The notes beneath the pieces were generated by a model. The model was not told the DNA's origin. It searched no databases and saw nothing but the letters and a program-made list of their open reading frames with translations. A DNA stretch of 24,127 nucleotides, taken from contig JAZRQO010000016.1 of the NCBI GenBank assembly GCA_045649825.1, positions 1-24,127 of the forward strand, in the 5' to 3' direction. Below are positions 6,222-14,130 of the stretch, one piece after another. This stretch comes from RGIG9115 sp045649825 (lineage in GTDB: Bacteria > Bacillota > Clostridia > UBA1381). A program made the translations under genes and the position numbers. Positions within the stretch are counted from its first letter, which is position 1. Every line of letters begins with the position of its first letter.

Positions 6222-6269
6222 TTGTGATATGTTCAGATTTATTATATAATAAACGTAAAGTTTTGTAAA
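6222..6269. promoter_or_regulatory. Overlapping divergent promoters on a 16-bp palindrome
   Basis: Rightward promoter: TTGTGA (6222-6227), 17 bp, TATAAT (6245-6250), serving the ECF gene. Leftward promoter, read on the minus strand: TTTACA (6264-6269), 17 bp, TATAAT (6241-6246), serving the MocR gene. The two -10 boxes overlap inside the perfect palindrome TTTATTATATAATAAA (6238-6253), so polymerase cannot occupy both at once. MocR could also bind here. Confidence 0.65.
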
Positions 6270-6283
6270 GGGGTTTTTTCTAA

Positions 6284-6781
6284 ATGAAAACGAACACACA
6301 AAAAATTGTAACTTCTTCAATGCTTGCTGCTCTCTGCTGTGTAGCAACAATGATTATTAAAATACCTTCTCCGCTTAAAGGCTATTTAAACCTTGGCGAT
6401 TGTGTTGTACTTATTTCCGGCTGGCTTTTGTCGCCTGCATACGGATTTGCTGCTGCAGGTATCGGTTCTGCGCTTGCTGATGTATTCTCGGGCTATCTTG
6501 TATACGCTCCTGCAACTTTAGTAATTAAAGGTATTATGGCAATTGTTGCACATTATTGCTTTAAGGGAATACATAATAAATTGGGTAACATACCTTCAAG
6601 GATTATCGGAGGTACGCTGGCCGAAATAGAAATGATTGTTGGATACTTCGTATTTGAGGGATTTATGTATGGATTTGTTCCGTCTGTTGTAAATATCCCT
6701 GCAAATGCAGTTCAGGGCGTTGCAGGGTTAATCATAGGTTTAATTCTTGTTAAAATATTCGAGAAATCAAAAATTTTTTAA
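6284..6781 (+). CDS. ECF transporter S component (HmpT/PdxU-like)
   Basis: This is a small membrane protein of 165 residues with about five or six hydrophobic segments, the size of an ECF substrate-binding (S) subunit. The N-terminal KIVTSSMLAALCCV helix and the loop GYLNLGDCVVLISGWLLSP with ADVFSGYLVYAPATLVIKG are typical of the COG4720/PF07155-like S components. AAAGGGG (6267-6273) precedes the ATG by 10 bases. Its substrate cannot be read from sequence. Divergence from a MocR-type PLP-dependent regulator suggests a vitamin B6 vitamer, and the adjacent thiamin operon makes HMP a second candidate. No ECF ATPase or T component is encoded nearby, so it would share a module encoded elsewhere. 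Confidence 0.85.
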   Translation: MKTNTQKIVTSSMLAALCCVATMIIKIPSPLKGYLNLGDCVVLISGWLLSPAYGFAAAGIGSALADVFSGYLVYAPATLVIKGIMAIVAHYCFKGIHNKLGNIPSRIIGGTLAEIEMIVGYFVFEGFMYGFVPSVVNIPANAVQGVAGLIIGLILVKIFEKSKIF

Positions 6782-6812
6782 TAACAATTAGTTCTAAAAT
6801 ATTCTGCTTAGT

Positions 6813-6844
6813 CAAAAAAGGACACCACAGAGTGTCCTTTTTTG
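6813..6844. terminator. Bidirectional intrinsic terminator
   Basis: A perfect 13-bp inverted repeat CAAAAAAGGACAC/GTGTCCTTTTTTG has a 6-nt loop. The right arm gives a T-run for the ECF gene and the left arm an equivalent run on the minus strand, so it can end both convergent transcripts. It lies 11 bases from the stop codon of the minus-strand membrane protein gene. Confidence 0.88.
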
Positions 6845-6855
6845 ATACGTGTAAT

Positions 6856-8736
6856 TTACTCTAATTTATATAATATGTTATCACCGATAGAATATACTTT
6901 CTTGAGGTATTTGAAGGTTTCTTCCTGTGTTGAATATTCTGATGTTTCGTGTTTGCTTAAATAGATATAATCAATCCCTTTGTCTCTGCAAAAATCAGTA
7001 AGTTCATCATAAGTTCCTGTATATGCGGATTTTATTTCATCTGCTCTTGCATAATATTCTTCTGTAAATCCGTGGAAGTAAACATATAATGATGACCCTG
7101 AATATATATTCCTTCCCGCTAATGTTACTACGGGATTAAGGTGCTGTGTGCCTGTAAGAAAAAGTGAATCTGATGGTGTATTTTGTTTGATATATTCCGC
7201 TATTTTTATATCATTTTCTGAAAAAGTAAGGTATTCTCCACCGCTTATATATTCTCTTATTATTGAAAGTGAGCCCGATAGTATTCCCAGCCCTATAATA
7301 ATAAAAGCACAAGTGCTCCGTAATTTAAATCCTTTAAGCTTGTTCCATATATAAACAAGCCAATCGCTTACCGTGATAATCAGAATTATATAAGGAATAA
7401 AGAATAACTTGTTGTTATCATATTCGTTTGGCTGAAAAATAACACATTCAGCAAGTAGAAATAGAACGCCGCATGCAATCGTCAATTTTTTGTTGGTTTT
7501 CGGTGCGTGAATGATAGCAGGAATAGCAAAGATTGCAGGTATGCCCCAGTTTTTAACATAAAACCAAAAATAGTTATCGGTTTCGTTTACCCAGTTAAAT
7601 CCAAACCTTAAAAATGATTCATTACCGGCAGTCTGGCTGAAAGTCCAGTAAAATAGTTGAGGCAGTGCAAGTGTAAGTGCAATAAAACCATAATATATCC
7701 AATTCATGATATATGTTTTTTTAGAGCTTTTGTATGGAAAATGCAGAAAGAACAATACACCGCTGATTATACCAAGCGCCAGAAACGAATGGGTGTGAAT
7801 CATTGGCATTGCACCTGCTATAATACCAAGAATAACAAAATCTTTTCGATTTTCTTTCTGTATTCCATCAATGAGTAACCATAAAGCGGGGAGGAAAATG
7901 CACCAACCTGCCATTGTGGTTCGTTGGGGGATAATCATATCACAAATGGAGTTCACCCACCGTAGGTTATAATCAAGGCAGTTTGTCGGGGTGCGGTAAT
8001 ACTCGGTAAAAATGTTTGTAAAAGGCTCGTTCACGAAAAAGTACATAAATCCTAATCCGCCGCCTAAAAAGAACAGGATACATGAAAGTATAGCTGCCGA
8101 CTTTTTGTTTGTGATTTTATATGCCAATATATAAAAGCCCATTACAAGCAAAAGTGTTAAAACATAGCTTGGAATTAGCACCGAAAGCCTAAGAGGTGTT
8201 CCAAAAAGGTACAGACTTGAAGAGAGCATATTAACAAAAAACGGATAGTTGGTTTTATATCCGTCAAGAAACGGATAGTTAGGCGGAAACACTTTTTGCT
8301 CGGCTATGCTTGTTACAAAACCCAGGTGCATTTGCAGGTCGCCATAGGTTGATTGACCGCTTGCCACACCGCCTGGAATAGGGGTAAGAATATGATTAGT
8401 TAAAAGTAACCATATTAAGAGTGAAAATGGAATTATAACAAACCCCAACACCTTAAAATCAATTCCGCACGTTTCTGAAACTTCAATTTGTGGTTTATAA
8501 AGCAGTAATTTTTTTAGGAGCAACAGTGGAATTGATGTAATCAAAATAAGTAAAATGTGGCTCAAAACTGTAAACCCAAATATAAACGAAGGTAATACAA
8601 TTCCTGACATTAAAAGAAGATTTCCTAATATTCCTCCAAACCATATTTTAAAATACAAATCTTTATTCTTAAATATCGTTAAGCTATAGCCATAACCTAT
8701 GACTAAAAATAATAAGTATATAAGAACCCCGACCAT
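6856..8736 (-). CDS. Polytopic membrane protein, GT-C glycosyltransferase-like
   Basis: The protein has 626 residues with about eleven or more hydrophobic segments, then a soluble C-terminal region of roughly 100 residues (from about 525). The first large outer loop contains YGDLQMHLGF (131-140) followed by FPPNYPFLDG and NYPFF. An acidic residue (here Asp133) in this loop is the usual catalytic site of GT-C transferases that use lipid-phosphate sugar donors. The tail reads like the extracytoplasmic domain of such proteins. I chose ATG 8736: GGAGGT on the minus strand (plus 8741-8746) ends 4 bases before it, whereas the longer frame begins with a TTG that overlaps that site. It stands alone with its own promoter and terminator. 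Sugar, donor and acceptor are unknown; a polyprenyl-phosphate-sugar-dependent enzyme for cell-envelope glycans is an inference. Confidence 0.65.
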   Translation of the reverse strand: MVGVLIYLLFLVIGYGYSLTIFKNKDLYFKIWFGGILGNLLLMSGIVLPSFIFGFTVLSHILLILITSIPLLLLKKLLLYKPQIEVSETCGIDFKVLGFVIIPFSLLIWLLLTNHILTPIPGGVASGQSTYGDLQMHLGFVTSIAEQKVFPPNYPFLDGYKTNYPFFVNMLSSSLYLFGTPLRLSVLIPSYVLTLLLVMGFYILAYKITNKKSAAILSCILFFLGGGLGFMYFFVNEPFTNIFTEYYRTPTNCLDYNLRWVNSICDMIIPQRTTMAGWCIFLPALWLLIDGIQKENRKDFVILGIIAGAMPMIHTHSFLALGIISGVLFFLHFPYKSSKKTYIMNWIYYGFIALTLALPQLFYWTFSQTAGNESFLRFGFNWVNETDNYFWFYVKNWGIPAIFAIPAIIHAPKTNKKLTIACGVLFLLAECVIFQPNEYDNNKLFFIPYIILIITVSDWLVYIWNKLKGFKLRSTCAFIIIGLGILSGSLSIIREYISGGEYLTFSENDIKIAEYIKQNTPSDSLFLTGTQHLNPVVTLAGRNIYSGSSLYVYFHGFTEEYYARADEIKSAYTGTYDELTDFCRDKGIDYIYLSKHETSEYSTQEETFKYLKKVYSIGDNILYKLE

Positions 8737-8774
8737 ATAAACCTCCGAAAACAACTTGTGAAGATATTATTTGA

Positions 8775-8803
8775 ATTATAACTCAACGGATAAAATGTGT
8801 CAA
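8775..8803 (-). promoter_or_regulatory. Consensus sigma-A promoter of the GT-C-like gene
   Basis: On the minus strand a perfect TTGACA (plus 8798-8803) and a perfect TATAAT (plus 8775-8780) are separated by 17 bp. The -10 box is 39 bp from the start codon at 8736. Confidence 0.85.
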
Positions 8804-8872
8804 GAGCATAAAAACAAATAGGGTAAAACTATTGCAAATGAAAAGAATATATGTTAAAATAATTCAATAAAG

Positions 8873-8903
8873 TTGATTTTATCGTACAGAATAATTATAT
8901 AAT
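8873..8903 (+). promoter_or_regulatory. Possible promoter of the stalk-domain gene
   Basis: TTGATT (8873-8878) and TATAAT (8898-8903) lie 19 bp apart, wider than optimal. A second TATAAT at 8914-8919 has no clear -35 box. The region is very AT-rich, so chance matches are likely. Confidence 0.4.
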
Positions 8904-8950
8904 CTTGGAATATTATAATATTGTAATATTTAATGAAAGGAAAATTTATC

Positions 8951-11425
8951 TTGAAAAAATTACTTTTATCTTTTCTTGTTTTATACACGGTTTTATCTAC
9001 AACAGTGCTTGCGGCACCTGACCTTGTTTTTAAACCGAGAGAGGGCGGGAAATACATATACAGCAATAACCGCGAGTTTATATACCGTGAAGACCTTGCA
9101 GATATAAGCAATGAGCATGCAAGGTTTATTATGTCCAATGAAGATATGGCGCCTGATAAATATACTCTTTTTGCTTCTCACGTTAACCATACGGAGCTAA
9201 AAGACGAAAAGGGTGCAATATGCGATAAAGGCTTTGACGTGGAGCTTGATGTGATGTTCCGTGCTGAAACTGATTGCGAAATTTCAATTGGCGCCCTGGG
9301 TTTTGAAGTCCCGCTTAATATAACCTATTATATCAATCGGGAGGAGTTAACTACTGAAAAGGAGTGGGGATGCTTTACTGCCTGGGCAAGTTACCTGGGT
9401 GAAGAAATATCAGTTCTTGATTCAGGTGAAAAGTATAAGCCCGTTCCTTTTGAACCTGTAAAATTTTCAATGAAAGCAGGAGAAACAGTATATCTCAGTG
9501 AATTTATACCCAACTACAGAGCTGTTCCCATTTGGCGTCCTGTGCATATAATAACGGATTTTGAGCTTAAAAGCGGAGTTTGTGATATAAATGTTTTTGC
9601 GGTAAAGTCTATCGGTAATACTGCAGGCAACCGCCGACATATGAGTAAAAATATTGATTTCGCACCCTTTATTCCGCAGTATGAAATGAAAGGCGTTGCA
9701 AATTCTTTAAATCAGGTAGATGCGTATGTAAATCTTACAATTCCCGGTTATATAGGAAACGGTGAGAAGCTTCCGGTTAGAGTTTATAACAGATACTCGC
9801 CTGCAGGGAAAGATGTCACCACCTGGTATACAAATCTTAACCCCACATCTGACATATGGAATAAAGACAATGTTGCAGAAAGCTGTATGCTGGAGTTTGA
9901 ATACAAAGACCCTTCGAAAAAACGTTATTATGGGAAAGGTGTATCTGAAAGTGAAAAAACAGATATTTGGTATTTCGATACCAACCATGCACTTTTGTGG
10001 GAATATAAAAAAGATTTGAATATACGAGAAAGAGATTTTGTTCCGAACTTTAAAATAGATGAATATATACCCGAGGAATATTGCAATTCACTCGGGAACT
10101 ACGGTGTTTTTCAGAATTATCATATTACAGTAACAAATGAGGGATATTCCGATAAATGGTTTAATTATTATCTAAACACAGGTGCAAATAATCTCATTAT
10201 TCTAAGAGATGAAAACGGAAATCTTGTTGATGGATATCCCATTACAAAGGGTACGGTTGGTTGGAAAGAAACCGACAGGCTTGCAAACGTAAAGGTTCCG
10301 GCAAGAGAAACCGTTAAATTTGTTCTGACAGTTATTCTCACCACAAACCACCCCGGGGGTATGGAAAATTCTTTTGTTATAAGCGATAATGCAGCTCCCG
10401 TAAAAACATATATTCAGGATTTCCCCGAAAATGTGAAAGACACAAAATACACAGGCAGGGAATATCTGAGGTATGATGATGGAAAACTTTTAACATCAAT
10501 AGATGGTGAAATATGGACGGAACATTATATTTCTCCCGAAGTTGAAAAGATTTTTGATACAGGCAGTGAAATTCGTGTAACATATACGGGTGATGGATAT
10601 ATAATTAATAACTGCCAGCACAGTGGCATTCCTTACTATATTGTCCGCGATTACTACAGAGAAGTATGGTTTTTAAATGAGGAATTTGAGCTAGTATGGA
10701 AACGGAATTTTGAAATATATCCTACTGCATCATCAGGTGCGTTTAGGATGGATTATATAAAGGCAGGGTCGGTATATTATACTGATGACGGTAATGATTG
10801 GAAGCTTCTTGGTGGAGGACTTAATCTGCCCTGCTATAACTATGGACGTTTCGCAGCCTCTGCACGTAAGGGAGAAATTTGCCTTTCGGAAGATGGAGTA
10901 AATTTCTTTGATGTGGTATATGAAACTTCAAAGCCTTTATATATAGATTCTCTCGGAGATGTATACTACTATATTTCAGGTAAGAATATATACGTCTCTG
11001 CCGAAGGTATTTATTGGAGTAAAATCACTTCGGAATGTGATATTGAAAAAATCAGCAGAACAGAAAATGGTGTAGTTATAAATGATAGCTTTAAAATAGA
11101 TTTACCTGTTTTAAACAGAGATAATTATGTTTTGAAATTTAATAACAAATATTTTGGTTTTTCAAAACCTCCTGTAAAAATCGGAGAGAGTTTTTATATT
11201 CCATTGAGAGCATTTGCTGAGCTTGCAGGCGGAAAAGTGGTATGGGATAGTAATACTTCTTCGGCACGAGTTACTATAAACGGTGTTACGGCATCATTCT
11301 CGGCAGGTGACACATTTACAGACCATAACGGCCTCCAAGCCCGTGTTTGTATAGACGGCGATACAATGATGATTCCGTCATTTGTTACTGATATATTTTT
11401 AATTGAAACGGAAGAAATTGAATGA
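8951..11425 (+). CDS. Secreted protein with Asp-box-like repeats and a C-terminal stalk domain
   Basis: The start is taken as TTG 8951, because GAAAGGA (8935-8941) is correctly spaced for it, while ATG 8933 has no binding site. That gives 824 residues with an N-terminal signal peptide (MKKLLLSFLVLYTVL…TVLAA), so the protein is exported. The first 490 or so residues are not recognised. Between about 515 and 690 there are four S/T-x-D/E-G-x-x-W/F motifs (SIDGEIW, TDDGNDW, SEDGVNF, SAEGIYW), like Asp-box (BNR) turns of beta-propellers. The last 95 residues match the copper amine oxidase N-terminal-like 'stalk' domain (PF07833 type): FYIPLRAFAELAGGKVVWDS, then ARVTINGV. This is a cell-surface or extracellular protein of unknown substrate. 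Its stop overlaps the start of the EF-G–NYN gene by four bases, an odd partnership for a secreted protein. Confidence 0.75.
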   Translation: MKKLLLSFLVLYTVLSTTVLAAPDLVFKPREGGKYIYSNNREFIYREDLADISNEHARFIMSNEDMAPDKYTLFASHVNHTELKDEKGAICDKGFDVELDVMFRAETDCEISIGALGFEVPLNITYYINREELTTEKEWGCFTAWASYLGEEISVLDSGEKYKPVPFEPVKFSMKAGETVYLSEFIPNYRAVPIWRPVHIITDFELKSGVCDINVFAVKSIGNTAGNRRHMSKNIDFAPFIPQYEMKGVANSLNQVDAYVNLTIPGYIGNGEKLPVRVYNRYSPAGKDVTTWYTNLNPTSDIWNKDNVAESCMLEFEYKDPSKKRYYGKGVSESEKTDIWYFDTNHALLWEYKKDLNIRERDFVPNFKIDEYIPEEYCNSLGNYGVFQNYHITVTNEGYSDKWFNYYLNTGANNLIILRDENGNLVDGYPITKGTVGWKETDRLANVKVPARETVKFVLTVILTTNHPGGMENSFVISDNAAPVKTYIQDFPENVKDTKYTGREYLRYDDGKLLTSIDGEIWTEHYISPEVEKIFDTGSEIRVTYTGDGYIINNCQHSGIPYYIVRDYYREVWFLNEEFELVWKRNFEIYPTASSGAFRMDYIKAGSVYYTDDGNDWKLLGGGLNLPCYNYGRFAASARKGEICLSEDGVNFFDVVYETSKPLYIDSLGDVYYYISGKNIYVSAEGIYWSKITSECDIEKISRTENGVVINDSFKIDLPVLNRDNYVLKFNNKYFGFSKPPVKIGESFYIPLRAFAELAGGKVVWDSNTSSARVTINGVTASFSAGDTFTDHNGLQARVCIDGDTMMIPSFVTDIFLIETEEIE

Positions 11426-13965
11426 AACGTATTGTAATAGGAATAACTGCTCACGTGGACAGCGGTAAAACTACTTTGTCTGAAGCGATGCTTTACAAAG
11501 CCGGTGAAATACGCAGTCTTGGCAGAGTAGACCACAAGGACGCATTTTTGGATAATTCACAGCTTGAAAGGGAAAGGGGTATTACCATATTTTCCAAGCA
11601 AGCGGTGTTTTCGTGGAAAGATACTTCCTTCACTTTGTTGGATACTCCGGGGCACGTTGATTTTTCGACTGAAACTGAGAGAACATTAAAAGTGCTTGAT
11701 TACGCAGTTCTTGTAATCAGTGCGAGCGATGGCGTCCAGAGCCATACCGAAACAATCTGGAAGCTCCTTAGAGATTACAGGGTTCCTGTATTTGTTTTTA
11801 TTAATAAAACAGATATATGTGAGCGCTGCGAAGATGAAATCCTGTCAGAACTCAGAACTAAGCTTGGAGAAGGGTTTATCGATTTTTCTAAGGCTCCCGA
11901 CAGTGAAGAACTTGCTATGTGTGATGAAAATATTATGGAGGAGTATCTTGGTGGAAACATATCAGAAGAAAGTATAAAATCCGCTGTTTTAAGCCGAAGA
12001 ATATTTCCCTGTGTGTTCGGCTCAGCGCTTAAGGTTACGGGTGTTGATGAGGTTTTAAATGTTCTTAACACCTATACACTGCAAAGAGAAGCTTCACAAA
12101 GGTTTGGAGCGCGTGTATATAAAATAACATTTGACGAACAGGGCAAACGACTTACACATATAAGAGTTACAGGTGGAACGCTGAAAGTTCGTGATGTTAT
12201 ATCAGGTACAAATATTAAAGGTGAATCATGGGAAGAAAAAATTAATCAGCTCAGGATATATAGTGGTAGTAAATTTGTTCAGGAGGATGAAGTGGGCTGC
12301 GGATGTGTATGTGCAGTGGTGGGACTTACTCAGACGTTCCCGGGGGAAGGTCTTGGAACTGAAGCAGATGAGAGCGCCTCGCTCCTTGAACCTGTTTTCA
12401 GCTACAGTGTTATTCTTCCTGAAGGCTATGATGTACACAAGGCACTAGTTATGCTAAGACGCCTTGAAGAAGAGGACCCCACACTACAAATTGAGTGGAA
12501 TGAGCAACTCTCAGAAATCAGAATAAGACTTATGGGAGATATTCAGCTTGAAGTGTTAAAACGCATAATTCACGATAGATTTCAGCTTGATGTAACCTTT
12601 GGAAAAGGCGGAATTGCATATAAAGAAACAATAAAAGAGCCTGTGCGGGGAATTGGTCATTATGAGCCTTTGAGGCACTATGCAGAAGTTCATCTTTTGC
12701 TTGAGCCGGGCAAACCCGGAACCGGGGTGGTTATTAAATCAGATTGCAGTGAGGATATGCTTGATAAGAATTGGCAACGGCTTATTCTTACACACCTTGC
12801 AGAAAAATCACACATTGGTGTGCTTACCGGCTCTCCCATAACAGATATTAAAATATCACTAATAGCAGGTAGGGCACATCAGAAGCATACCGAAGGAGGA
12901 GATTTCAGACAGGCAACCTACAGGGCAGTACGCCAGGGATTGAAGTCGGCACAGAGCGTTTTGCTTGAGCCGTGGTATAACTTTACTTTGCGTATCCCAT
13001 CTGAGAGTGTAGGGCGAGCTATGACAGATATTCAACAGATGGGAGGAAGCTTTAATGCTCCCGAAACAGAAGGGGATTTTTCTGTTATAAAGGGCTGCGC
13101 TCCTGTATCGGAAATAAATGAATATCATAGCGAAGTAACAGGGTACACAAGGGGCAGAGGAAGACTCTCATGTATTTTCAAAGGCTATGAGCCGTGTCAT
13201 AACGAAGCAGAAGTAATTGAAGCTTACAGCTACGACAGTGATGCTGATGTAGAAAACTCCGCAGACTCTGTCTTTTGCAGTCACGGTGCAGGATTTGTTG
13301 TAAAATGGGATAAGGTTCCTGAATATGCTCATGTAGAAAGTAATATTTTTGAAGATTCGGAAGAGAAAGAAGTAAGGGTGCGTGAGTATATTCGGTCTGT
13401 TGCATCCGATGAAGAGCTTCTTAGAATTTTTGAACAGACGTATGGTCCTGTAAAACGTGTCCCTCACACTGCTATGGAAACTCGCAAAAAGCCTGTATCG
13501 GAAAAAGCTTATAAGCCTAAAAAAATTGTTCGTGGAGATGAATATCTGCTTATTGACGGATATAATATTATTTTTGCGTGGGACGAGCTTAAAAAGCTTG
13601 CTGCAGATAATCTTGATATGGCAAGAAATCGCTTGATTGATATTGTTTGCAATTATCAGGGCTATAAAAAAATCAATGTAATCCTTGTTTTTGATGCATA
13701 CAAAGTAAAGGGAAACAGGGGTGAGGTTGAGAGGATTCACGGCGTTGATATTGTGTATACTAAAGAGGCGGAAACGGCTGATATGTATATAGAAAAGGTA
13801 ACACATCAGCTCGGTAAAAATAACCGTGTAAGAGTGGCAACCTCTGATAATCTTGAGCAACTTATAATTCTTGCAGGTGGAGCTATGCGACTAAGTGCAG
13901 AAGCGTTCAAAAAGGAAATTGATGAAACAGAAAAAGAAATACGTGATTTTTTAAAATTATTGTAA
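11422..13965 (+). CDS. Tet(M)/EF-G-like ribosomal GTPase fused to a NYN (YacP/Rae1-type) nuclease domain
   Basis: The protein has 847 residues. Residues 1-595 are a complete translation-factor GTPase of the ribosomal-protection type, with a P-loop AHVDSGKTT (10-18), RGITI (52-56), DTPGH (74-78), NKTD (128-131) and EF-G domains II-V (for example LMGDIQLEVL and the VTGYTRGRGRLSCIF strand). A linker of about 110 residues (595-705) follows, including a conserved-looking GAGFVVKWDKVPEYAHVES. The last 140 residues are a NYN/PIN-like nuclease domain starting LLIDGYNIIFAW, with acidic residues Asp712, Asp758, Asp787 and Asp809 in the expected order. Rae1 (YacP) of B. subtilis is a stand-alone NYN endonuclease that cuts mRNA in the ribosomal A site. 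EF-G-like proteins also occupy the A-site region, so the fusion suggests GTP-dependent delivery of an RNase to ribosomes. Tetracycline protection is the alternative but would not need the nuclease. The ATG overlaps the previous stop by four bases. Confidence 0.88.
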   Translation: MKRIVIGITAHVDSGKTTLSEAMLYKAGEIRSLGRVDHKDAFLDNSQLERERGITIFSKQAVFSWKDTSFTLLDTPGHVDFSTETERTLKVLDYAVLVISASDGVQSHTETIWKLLRDYRVPVFVFINKTDICERCEDEILSELRTKLGEGFIDFSKAPDSEELAMCDENIMEEYLGGNISEESIKSAVLSRRIFPCVFGSALKVTGVDEVLNVLNTYTLQREASQRFGARVYKITFDEQGKRLTHIRVTGGTLKVRDVISGTNIKGESWEEKINQLRIYSGSKFVQEDEVGCGCVCAVVGLTQTFPGEGLGTEADESASLLEPVFSYSVILPEGYDVHKALVMLRRLEEEDPTLQIEWNEQLSEIRIRLMGDIQLEVLKRIIHDRFQLDVTFGKGGIAYKETIKEPVRGIGHYEPLRHYAEVHLLLEPGKPGTGVVIKSDCSEDMLDKNWQRLILTHLAEKSHIGVLTGSPITDIKISLIAGRAHQKHTEGGDFRQATYRAVRQGLKSAQSVLLEPWYNFTLRIPSESVGRAMTDIQQMGGSFNAPETEGDFSVIKGCAPVSEINEYHSEVTGYTRGRGRLSCIFKGYEPCHNEAEVIEAYSYDSDADVENSADSVFCSHGAGFVVKWDKVPEYAHVESNIFEDSEEKEVRVREYIRSVASDEELLRIFEQTYGPVKRVPHTAMETRKKPVSEKAYKPKKIVRGDEYLLIDGYNIIFAWDELKKLAADNLDMARNRLIDIVCNYQGYKKINVILVFDAYKVKGNRGEVERIHGVDIVYTKEAETADMYIEKVTHQLGKNNRVRVATSDNLEQLIILAGGAMRLSAEAFKKEIDETEKEIRDFLKLL

Positions 13966-13997
13966 TGAAAACAGGCGAGATCAACGCCTGTTTTCAT
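13965..13997 (+). terminator. Terminator after the EF-G–NYN gene
   Basis: ATGAAAACAGGCG (13965-13977) pairs perfectly with CGCCTGTTTTCAT (13985-13997), with a 7-nt loop. The stem starts at the last base of the stop codon. The downstream T-run is short and lies within the stem. Confidence 0.75.
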
Positions 13998-14066
13998 TAT
14001 ATTGAATAAATATGTGTGTGTATTTGTTTGCCTGAATAAAAAAATAACAAAATTTCTAAAATAGTA

Positions 14067-14095
14067 TTGTGTTTCAAATGTATTTATGATATAAT
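14067..14095 (+). promoter_or_regulatory. Promoter of the miaB operon
   Basis: TTGTGT (14067-14072), 17 bp, TATAAT (14090-14095), with a TG one base upstream of the -10 box (extended -10). It lies 35 bp before the miaB start and after the preceding terminator. Confidence 0.75.
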
Positions 14096-14130
14096 TCTAC
14101 AGTTAATATGGGGAGGGAGGTGCTGTTTTT

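Noticed and set aside
13168..13860. Minus-strand frame of 230 codons inside the EF-G–NYN gene
   Set aside because: It is antisense to a gene with clear domains and motifs in the plus strand; its residues (many Phe, Ile, Asn, Tyr) are typical of antisense frames.
11422..13965. A plain tetracycline-resistance gene
   Set aside because: The C-terminal nuclease domain, the linker and the lack of any mobile-element context make a dedicated tet gene unlikely, although some protection cannot be excluded.
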